NCBI RefSeq assembly: GCF_036370855.1
Contig: NC_088132.1
Location: 65,138,841 to 65,202,840 of the forward strand
Reading direction: 5' to 3'
Source of the DNA: Dromaius novaehollandiae
Lineage: Eukaryota; Chordata; Aves; Casuariiformes; Dromaiidae
Length of the DNA: 64,000 nt
In this document: one piece after another, positions 54,244 to 64,000 of the stretch
Numbering within the stretch: the first letter of the stretch is position 1
Layout: the number at the start of each line of letters is the position of its first letter
Notes under the pieces: model-generated
What the model saw: only the letters and a program-made list of their open reading frames with translations
The model's database searches: none
Told to the model about the DNA's origin: nothing
Program-made: the position numbers and the translations under genes

Positions 54244-57166
54244 AAAACAACTGTCTATTGTGTCTATCCATTAATAACAGAATAAGATTCCTGATGATGG
54301 CATAGCCACGGTGCCTGCAGTCTAGGCAAAATTTTGCTCCCAAATCCACAGAAACGGATTCAAAATCGCTACAACTATTTGAGTAAGTGAATTTGCTGGG
54401 GCCCGCTCTTTGTCACTGCGGCTGAGTGGCAGAGAACGGCACACGTCCAGAACGGCCTGTTTCTATCCTAGCCAACTGTCTTCACCTCCAAAACGGGGAG
54501 GCTTGATCCAGACTACCTGCTGGGGTAGGGGATGGTCCTTGCTGGCGCCAGCCTCTGCCTGGAGCCTGGGAAGGCTCTGGGAGTGCTCTCGTGGCCAGGC
54601 CACCACCAGGCCAGGGACTGCTCCGCTGCCTACACAGGGCCCATGTATGCAGCTCCTTGGCACAGTTTGATTTACTAGAGTGGGGTAACTTGTGGATCTA
54701 CATCTGGCAAGTAAACTGGTGAAAGTAAAGGGTGAAAGGAGAAGGAGGGGGAGATCTGCAAACATTTTGGGGACAATTTCTTCTATTTTCCATCAAACTT
54801 GCAGAATGCTTTTGCATGTCCTCAGCTGCCCTGGCGACAGATTGCTCCACACAAAATAGGTTCCAACATGAGATTAGAGTGGAAGCAAATTACATCCATT
54901 ATCCTTTGAACATCTATCTGTTGCCATGCAATTACACTGGGAGAGGGAAGAACACGAATGATGAAATGATGTTCATGGAACCAAGGGTTGTTGAGCTGCC
55001 TCTTCTCTACTGTCCTTCCTTTCTTCTTTCTATCTACCCCTTTACATCTGTCCTGGGTTCCCCTGCACTCTCCAATTCATTTCCCTTGTTTTGTGCATGT
55101 AGACTCTCTTTTAAACTTTTTTCCTTTCTTCACTTAATTCTGTGTGTTTCAGGGGTCTTCTTTTCAGCAGACCCTTCCTCCTCCCAACAAGCCAGAAATC
55201 AGTCACAGATGCTCTTCTCTCATAGAGGAAAAGTCCTGAGTGAGATGGTTCAACACACAGAGTGCTCCTGACACTTTATTTATAGATATTTTAATATATT
55301 AATTCCAATATGAATGTGTTTGTAGTGGCAAAAGTGGTAAATAGGCCTCATTTCTAGTAGTCTTGATTTTCTCAATTAGTAAGCAGTAAGCTAGTAAGAT
55401 ATGCACACCTTATTACATATTTAATATGTAAAGATACTGATCAGTATATTGTAATACAATGTAATAGTTTCTATTATAGCCTGTATTATAGGATGTTGCA
55501 GATGCCATTACAGTACAAGCAATATATCATGTCTGAAATACACAGAGGAATAGAAAAGCCTGAAATATATTCAAATATATTCCATCCATGATTCAAATAC
55601 TATACAACAGATATACTGTAGACCAACTTTTCATGACAAACAGCTTTATCAGCTTCAACAGCGCAAAACAGCTTTAATGTACTTTAACATACAATTTCCT
55701 TGTATTTACACATTCACACAAGTACTGTGAGACATATCACACCATAATCACCCTAATATGATTAACAGCATAAATTTGTCTCTGTGATCTGCTGAGACTT
55801 ATGTATTAGTGCAAACACACCAAACTATATTTTAAATGAAAATATATTTATCACCTCTGTGCATGCTTGATATCTATTTAAATGGACTGTCAGGTCACAG
55901 CAGTGCTTTGAAAGTATTTCCTGACACCTGCAAAGTTGGTAAATATTTCCTGTTTTTGTTGTGTCTGCTGAAAATAGGAATTTTACAAGCTGGAACTGAC
56001 AATTTGACAGGCACCATGATGATCTCCAGTTTGGCAGCTCGTAGCGTGGTTTCCACTGGTGTTCGTGACTGTCCAGGGGAACTTGGGCTGACCAGTGGGC
56101 GGGCACCTTGTGGCTTTCTTGCTCTCCCCAAACAGGCACCAGCACAACCCAAGCGTAGTCAGTTGTGTATCTATGCTCTGGGTGGCCACAGACCATGCAC
56201 AACCTGCCTGCCTGGCTTAATTTTTGCACAGTGGGTGAGTATAGCAATTATACAGGTGTTAACAAAGCAAAACCTTGTCTCCGAGTGCTGAAGCGTTCCC
56301 TCCTACCTCCCTGTAAGTGTCGGGTGCCAGCGAGCTCTGCACTTGGAGGGTGTCTCGGTCATGGAGGGTGTCATGGCCCTGCCTGGGGTGTCCGGCTCCC
56401 TGGCATGTGCCAGCAGGGTCTCAGCCAGCCTCCAGCCCTGGCAGGGCTGTGCCGCAGCGTGGCCACCCCGCAGCACCTGCAGGGCAGGCAAAACGCTCTC
56501 TGCACACAAGCCAGCCTGTGTTTGGATGAAGAAAAAGACAGAGATTTCCTTAAACTTATCAGTCCACTGTGCTCCTGATCCTCCCTGGTCCCTCCCCATC
56601 CACTGCGCTTCCAAAGTAGCTGCAACTCAGATTTATGTGCTGGCTCCCTCCTTACTCTGGAAAGCTATTAAGTAAATATTAAACTGAAATTAAGGGCAAC
56701 AGTTAATTATGCATGAGCAGATCTCCACCATTCAAGTGAGACTTAGTTTAATTTTTCTCGAAACAATTTAATTCATGTAGTCTTCCTGCTGTCTGCAAAC
56801 ACCAAACCCATGAGAGTGTTATTTCATAAACTAGGACAACGGAATCATATGAACATTACTTGAAAATGTCTTTCTTCCTCACAAGAGAAACATCTATTTT
56901 TGAAGAACAAATAATGGATTGGAATGCCATTGAAATCCAAACACAATATTAGTATGTTCCTGAAAAAAATAGGCACAATGCTGAGGGAGAATGCATAAGA
57001 GCCCTTGCAGCTGTGTCACACTTTCCTGTTTGTTATTTTTAGTTTTCTATTCCCGCTTTTTATTTTGGGCTTTGCTTTGCTTCCTATGCAGCTTCCCTTC
57101 AACTCCTGTATAGCTGTTTCTTACATATTTCAGCAGGCATTTGGCTTTTTTTTCTTTCTTTCTGAG

Positions 57167-57184
57167 TTTTTTTTTTTTTTTTTT
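57167..57184 (+). repeat. poly(T) run of 18
   Basis: T18 homopolymer after a short TTTC-rich tract. Confidence 0.85.
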
Positions 57185-58567
57185 CCAAAGGAAACCCAAG
57201 CAATGCTGGCCAGTTTCAGGAACTCATGTTTCTCTTGGCAGTGGTTGAGTTCTTGGTTTTCTAAAGGCATTTAGGAAATTCACATTGGTAGTCTTCAGCT
57301 TTGAACATGATAAGGCTTTATGAGCACAAGAAAATAGCAGCACACACAGAGAATGCAAGTCTGCTCTCCAGCATGTCCCGGTGCTCGTTGTGCCTGGGAA
57401 ACCATTGGTATCCAGTTTATCATTAACGTCTCAGAATGCCATTAAAAAAAAAAGAAAAGAATAAAATGGTCAAACCAGGACATTTAAGATATGGGCTCTG
57501 GTGAAACACTGTATTATAAAGGGGGTAGAAAGTTTTCTTTTTTGTTATTTATATATTAAAGTACTTGTGATCTTGTACAGACTTATATAGCTTATTTATA
57601 GAATAGGAAATGTTATCACCTTTTTAAACTATATCACAAATCGCACATTGCTGAGTGTTTTCCTAGCAGTCTATGACCTATATTCACAGAATTAGCTAAG
57701 AACCTCAGCTGTTGTTTAAAAAAAGAGAAATTTTTGGAACTTTCTTGGGCAGAAAGACTTGCAAGTGTGGACCCAGGGATTCAGAAATCAGAAGCCACAG
57801 GTACAATCCAAAAGGTGTTGTTAAGAAAAAAAAAAAAACCTTGAAGATTTTGGAACTAGCACCATGAGTTTTGCGATGTGACTCCCAACCGAAACTGAAA
57901 GCTTGGGACGAGCGATAATGATGCTGTCCAATAGTAAGTATAAAACCAGAGTACACAGCAAAACGGGTGAACAGTGAAAGCATCTGTTTCCCTCCGTAAT
58001 CTTTCATCTCCCTGCTCTAAAAAGCCTCCTGGAGCTGCTGCAATTTGGCTGCTACTGCCCAGAACGACAGGCGACAGAGGCTGGCTGCCGCGGGCTGCTG
58101 TGAGCTCATTCGTACCGAACACTGCCAACCGCAGCACCTTAACACCGCCGCTCGGGCTTGACATCCCTGAAACCGTGCTTAATGGAAACTCTGCACAAAT
58201 GCCCTAGGCACAAAATTGAATTATTGCCAAGACAACATAGGCTATACCTGGGTCCAGACCTTTCCTGAGTCTTGAGGGTATTCAAGTCTCCAACCAGCCT
58301 GGCTTGTGCTATCTCAGCTAGTGAGGTAAGGTGATGGTGGTGTGGGGGCTGTTTTCTTTAGATGGTTGGGGTGGAAACAGAAAGAATGGAAGGTGAGATC
58401 TGTCTTGGCTGATTCACAGAGGCAAATACCGGGACACCAGCAATCTGATGACTACATAGGAAGCACATGGTAGCTGGTCTCAGCTCTGACATGATGTCAG
58501 GTAAGGTAGGGCCATCTTTCTGTGCTGCTGCTCACCTCAGGGAATGGCATAACATAAGGAGAAAGTG

Positions 58568-58640
58568 AGAATAGTCATATTAGGTCAGACCGAAGATCTT
58601 TCTAGCCCAGCATCCTCTTTGTAATGACCTGTAGCACGCT
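58568..58640 (+). repeat. ancient amniote interspersed repeat
   Basis: ATAGTCATATTAGGTCAGAC followed by CTAGCCCAGCATCCTCTTTG resembles a repeat common in turtle and crocodile genomes (consensus-like 'ggccatactgggtcagacc...tctagcccagtatcctgtctt'). It is diverged. I do not assign a named family. Confidence 0.5.
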
Positions 58641-60124
58641 AACATCCATCTGATCTACCAGCCATTCTCCAGAACCTCCCCAGGATCTGGCACCTTTTCC
58701 CGTGACCAGAGAGTAGAGCCTCCCTACTGCTGGGACTGCGTGGTGTGGCAGAGGCTGGAGTTAACGGGTGGGAGAGGTGAAGCACTTAAGTCTGAGTCTA
58801 TAATCACTTCCCTGGCCACATGCTGGCCTCTCTCATGATATGCTGGATCAAATCATTTTCTCAGGACATTTAACTTCTAAGGATCAAAATAATATGTCAA
58901 AAATAGCTCTCTTGGCTGATAATGTGAACTATGTGGTTCAACTTGTAAAGTTTCTGTCATTTCCATGTATTACTTTCTTGCAAACTACTGTAAAGTACCA
59001 AAATGTCTCATTTTCTTCATTTATGTTTTTAAATGTAGATATGGAGGGAACAGTTCTTGTCTTGGTGACATTTTCCTCATATTATATTAATGTGAGCAGA
59101 TGCTGAAGAACTAAAAAATAGTGCAGAAAAGAGAAAACCATATCATGTCATATTCAGAGGACTCTTGTTCCACCTGGAGATGAAGTACTTCTATAATACA
59201 TGAGGAATTCAGTGGAAGAAAAAAATTAGTAAAAAATTAGAAATAGTAAAAAAAAGTGATAGTAAATAACATACCCATAGAAACTGACATTTTACTTTAT
59301 ACAATATCCACCATTTTCCTTTTCTATTTGGGTTTATACGTCTCCAAGACTTTTGACCCAATCCTGATTCTAACAAAGGAAATAGGAAAATTCCTGTAAC
59401 TGAAAAAAGCAATAATGGCAACAATAGCACTGCCCAAGGAATATGAAATTGTGCAAGATTTCATGTGATGTTTAGTAGCAGAGCAGGAGTTCAAATATAA
59501 ACCTGAGTTAAGCATTCAGTTGAGATAAATACCCTTTGTTTGCATTTATCTGTATTTATTGTGTGGATGTTCTTTACTTCCTTGCATACATTTGGATATC
59601 CTTACTATAGTTCCCCAGTTTTTCAGCCATCTCCTTTCTCTGGAATTCCTTGGAATTCCAGCCAGGTCTTTGTCGTGAGTGAGGAACAAGAGCTGTCCAT
59701 TATGTTGTGCAGGGAAAATAATTTTTTTTATGAATCAAAAAATGTGTTCTTTATTTAGAAAAAAAGCACAGTATATCCTCACTCCGTGTAAACAATCTGA
59801 CCTTCAGGTGGAATGCAGCCAAGGGGTCTATAAATAGTATCCTTAATAAGGAAGGAGACAGAAGCATTTAGAGTTCAATTGGCAACACTCGCACATGGAG
59901 AAACAGAAGATGAGTTACCTGTAACTCTTGTTCTCTAAAAAATACAGATGTAATTTTTACAGAAACTCAGCTGAGTCTGTGCTGATCAGATACAAGCATT
60001 TTTCCTCTGAAAACAACAGCAGGGAGCCCTATATATTATAAAAGCCTTCCACCATCGTATGGTGCTTCCTTTGCCATTTCACGAGCATCTCACAGTCTTT
60101 AATGTGTTTATCATTGCTGCACCC

Positions 60125-60255
60125 ACAGACAGAGTAGATGACTGACGGCAAACTGAGGGAAGAGGAGCCCAAGTGTCTCACCCCGACTACACCGGCACTC
60201 CGTGATGAAGCATGGATTCGAACCAGCTGGTGCAGATAGCAGGCTAGTGACCTAC
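60125..60255 (-). repeat. MIR/CORE-SINE-like remnant with B-box
   Basis: The plus strand shows CAAACTGAGGGAAGAGG, then a GTGTCTCACCCCGACTACAC stretch, then GGATTCGAACC at 60214-60224. Reverse-complemented, that last word is GGTTCGAATCC, a perfect RNA polymerase III B-box. The order matches a reverse-oriented MIR element. The T-arm around the B-box does not fold properly, so it is not a tRNA gene. Confidence 0.5.
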
Positions 60256-63200
60256 ATGTTCGTGGTCATCCTTTCTTCCACAAAGTGCTTCAAACGGTTT
60301 GCAAGGCCCCATTCCTACCTCCAGGCATCCAGTGGTTTAACAAGAAGAAAGGTGCCCACTACTTTAACTCTGGTTGCTATGGTTTGGTATTAATACAGGG
60401 GGACTTGATTACAGTGCAGGATGCGCATTCGCCCTGTATCTTACAGCCTCATAATGTTACAAGGAGCTCAGAGCAAGCGATGGCTGCTGCTGCAGTGTGT
60501 TTTATCACAGCTCCACAGCAGTTTGCCCAGCAGTCGTGAACGTTTCCTCCAGCTCTGGACAGATGTTTGCTTCCAGTACATTTGTGCATCTTCACGACTG
60601 TTTCTCCAGGAAGATTTATGTGAAAATATTTTTGTTCACACAGATATTTTGGGAACAGCATTTCTTCACACAAGCATGTTTGCATGTAAGACAGAGAGTG
60701 CATGTAAGTTTTGCTGGCTGATTGTCAGCTGCAATTAAATTTTAGTGATTTCTCAGGGAATATAAACTAACCCACAGGAGGATCCTCTCCACAGTCCCAG
60801 CCTATGTACATCTCTGAACCCTTTGGGATTTTAGAAGTGAAAAAGTCCAGAAAGTCAGGTAATAACACCAATATCAGTTCCTGTTGTCTTCCTTAGACAT
60901 GTTTTAAAAAAGTTGTACTTCCTAGGCTTTATATTATTTCCCAAACTCATTGCATGGCATGGAAAGCTGGAAGTCCTGCTTCCCTCCTCAAAACCAGGCC
61001 TGCTTCTCCTCACAATGCAAACAACATCCTCCACATCAAAACAAGAACTGAATAGACTGATCATTAAAGCTGTGGAAAAGCACCAGCTGTCCGGACACAT
61101 AGCAGGACAGCAAGTGCTATTTACCCAAGGAGCCTTTCAGATGATTCAGGCCCATTTCATTGTCCATGGAACTAACTCACGTAACCGCGAGACCTCATTG
61201 TCCCCTTCCCTCTCTGCTTCCCTCCTTTTGTTTCATGCCATTGTTTCTGCACAGACACTAAAATGCTTTGGGACAGGACCATGTCTTCCTGTGAGCTTAC
61301 AGAGACTGAAGTACAGAGAGGTCCCAGTGCTGCGTGGGGCTGTTCAAACCCGCGCTACGCTGAGTAAAGCACACACATATAAATCTCAGTAGCTAAGCAT
61401 GCAAACATATGCAGATAGGTATACTTGAAAGGTTGGCTATAATTTGCATGTATAGTGACATACCACACCTGTAACTCATAATTATTAGTCAATATTCCTG
61501 ATATTCTCTGTAGGACTCAATAGCACAAGTTACACTCAAGGAGAATCAGGCTAATCTTCAGTATATCCTCAAACAGACAGCATAGTCTATATCACAATTG
61601 TCTGCATTACAGTAGCTCTTCAGGGTCCTATTTAGTGGTCTCTCCTTGCCTCTTGCTGTTTTAAAGTAAAATCAGTCTCTCTACTATGCTAATTTGTTTC
61701 TTCCTGCCTGCATTTTTCCTAATTCTTGTTATAAAAAGATCATTTTTTTCTCTCGCCAGAGATGTTTTTCCAAGGTGCAGTTAAAGTTATTTCAGCAGAC
61801 AAACCCTGTCTCAGTCACCTCAAACTCTGTAAGACAGAATGACATCTCATTTTAAAACTCATATCATTATCTATTCCTTCTACCACACCACAGAAGTTTA
61901 AATTATTTTCTTTAATTAAATTAAAGATGTTTACTTCTTTATACTATTTCTGTCCAATTCTTCCTCGTAAGAGCAAATTTCCTTCCATGTTCTGGAACAT
62001 GCAATAAAGAAAGCAGAAAAAATTTGAAGCACAGTTTGAAACTGAGATGCTTTTAACATTACAGTAAAATGACTGTACCTCCTACACTTGTAATAAAAAA
62101 TAGTATCAATATTTACCTCTTGTTTAATGATTGCATCTTTATCTCTAAAGCACATTTCCCTTTCCTGTTTAAAAAGGAAGAAAGTGCGACCTGAAGTACT
62201 GGTATAATATAGTCAGGTTTACCCATCAGATGGGGGAAAGCTGGAAATAGACTCAGGTCTCTTGCTAATAAAACCTTGAGATATTGAAAATCATTTTTTC
62301 TTTTAAATTTAAGCCTCTGTGTTACAATTTTTTTCCTCAAGGACAAACTGGTGTGTTTCTGCGGTCCTTACCAGTAAGTGCTTATAGGAGGCAAGCGGAG
62401 TTTTGTATGAGAGCAGTAAAGATTGCAAGAAGGAGTCCCTTGGCCATGGTGCCAAGTTTCCAAGGCGCAGCTGAAAAGGTCTCCAGGATCTTTACTCTGC
62501 CACCATGCCTTCACGAAAGGCAAATATTTTTCTTTCTGATTTGTACACTTAGCACTTCCAAGTGTTTTCATCAGCCATATGAGGCTGTTCTCTTGTTTGA
62601 AATAAAGGATTCAGTCAAAAGTTGTATTTGAGAAATAGTCTATTACTAACAAAGTACATTTTAAAAAAAGCCAGCAACCTTGTTTAAACTCAGACACCCA
62701 TTAACCACCTGAACAGCAAATCTCCTTATGCTCGAGATTTTTATTTACTACATGGTTTATTAAAATGAGGCATCATCTTATGAAAAGAACTTTCTCCGGG
62801 TCTTGCAAGTTGGAAGTGTAAATTCTGAATCTAGTAGCCTATTTCCAAGTACCTGTGAGCGGTGTGGATGCAGCCGGTAATGCTCTCCGTGCTGGCGAAG
62901 AACCGCCTGTGTGTGCTAAGGCATCCAGGGCCGGTCAAAGCAGCCTGGCAGGGAGCTTCCGAAGTGTGCTGTGGTCTGAGACCGTCCCCTAAGGCAAAGC
63001 AGATCAACCAAACCAAATACAGACTCCGCTGTCAGCCCGTGGCCAAGGTGGGGCCAGGCCAGGCCCTGGTTTCTGCAACCTGCTTCACGCTGCCTGCAGG
63101 CAGGGCTGCCGGGGCAGCTGCGCGCCCGCCCTGGCACAGCCCTGCCGCGTGCTGCACCCACGCTGCTAGCTCGTCTACGCGTCAGAGGTTTTCTGTTTTA

Positions 63201-64000
63201 GCAGTACGGGCAACTTCCCTTTACCTGAGCAAGAGAGTACTTTTGTTGGCATGGCTCAGATCAGTTCACGGAGCGGAATAAGCTCTGTTGACAGGAATAA
63301 TTTTTTTTGGAATAATGGCAGATCCATGAAGGCTTTTTGGGGCAATTTTCTTCTGGCTCCTAGGCAACGTTACCGTGACGCACTAGCCCACTGCGTCGTG
63401 GCAATTCATTCAAATCAAAACGCCAAAGAACCCCTTTTTGCAAGGCAAAGAGACAAGTGCCCTGCTCCCTTCTCGTCATTAAAAATGAAATCATTTCTCT
63501 ACTGGTGTAAACTCCTCTGGGACTGTACAGCGTTCCACTGCCTTGGCTGAAAACGTATTATCTAGCTCATGATTTAAAATTCCTACCTAGGAGATTACAT
63601 TCAAATAGCGCTGATACTGGATGGAATCACAGGAGTTCGAAGCGCAGTGGAAGAAATCAGGTGAGATCGTAAGGTGATTAAGGTGATTCCTTAATCAACA
63701 AGCGATGCAACCTGGAAATTTTGAATAGTTATTGCATTATTTTTTGTTAAAATCAGAATGCTCTGGAAGCCCTGCAAGCTTGGATTCTGCTGAACATTTT
63801 TTCTAGAATGCCTTGTTGTATTTTATGTGAAATCCAGCAAAAAAATAACAAAAAATACACATCTTTGTATCATGTTATAATCCACTATAAGTATAAATAG
63901 GCATTTTTTACTTTAAAGTGAACTTCTACAAATAAAATCAGCACATTTTGCTAAGATAACATATTAAAAATTTTTCACTAAGAACTATTTAGTAGATTCT

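Larger units (their letters stand above)
54250..64000. other. gene-poor region downstream of ESM1
   Basis: No gene was supported here. In human the interval beyond ESM1, towards SNX18, is also gene-poor. I see GC-rich patches (56290-56610 and 62860-63200), a poly(T) run and several old repeat scraps. Open frames of up to 179 codons (54732-55271) show no domain, no homologous motif and no splice context. Confidence 0.55.

Noticed and set aside
54732-55271. 179-codon open frame downstream of ESM1
   Set aside because: No domain, no recognisable family, no splice or promoter context. Its composition is like translated non-coding DNA.
60214-60224. tRNA gene suggested by a perfect B-box on the minus strand
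   Set aside because: The T-stem does not pair, and there is no A-box or acceptor stem at the right distance. A MIR-like SINE explains it better.
60913-61392. 159-codon open frame in the right-hand gene-poor region
   Set aside because: No similarity that I recognise. Part of it may run through an old repeat.

Overview
The window looks like bird nuclear DNA. It holds a vertebrate gene block with small exons, GT-AG introns and low repeat content. The best preserved transposon is the 3' end of a CR1 LINE, the dominant avian family, and the rest are worn CR1-like and MIR/CORE-SINE-like scraps. The gene order CDC20B, GZMA, a second granzyme, ESM1 matches human 5q11.2. That block is Z-linked in birds, which is inference here and not visible in the sequence.

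Layout. (1) About 0.4-12.6 kb, plus strand: the 3' seven coding exons of CDC20B, which carry the WD40 propeller. Its N-terminal exons lie upstream of the window. One of its introns appears to use a GC donor. (2) About 12.6-18.2 kb: the space between the converging 3' ends of CDC20B and GZMA, with old repeats and simple sequence. (3) About 18.2-22.4 kb, minus strand: a complete five-exon granzyme A gene of 264 codons with an intact catalytic triad. (4) About 22.4-23.0 kb: a 646 bp divergent intergenic region. (5) About 23.0-29.7 kb, plus strand: all five exons of a second granzyme, most like GZMK. All splice sites are intact, but it has two in-frame stops, a lost catalytic Asp and two lost cysteines, so I call it a unitary pseudogene. 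It lies on the strand opposite to that expected from mammals. (6) About 29.7-46.1 kb: intergenic, with one clear CR1 fragment. (7) About 46.1-54.2 kb, plus strand: ESM1 (endocan), complete in three coding exons with a TATA box. (8) About 54.3-64 kb: no gene that I can support, with GC-rich patches and old repeat remnants.

The genes do not form one pathway. CDC20B is a CDC20/FZR1-family WD40 protein from the multiciliated-cell locus, GZMA is a cytotoxic-lymphocyte tryptase, and ESM1 is a secreted endothelial proteoglycan. They sit together because of old synteny. I found no evidence of a new biological system. The points most worth a second look are the decayed, inverted granzyme next to GZMA and the GC-AG intron in CDC20B.
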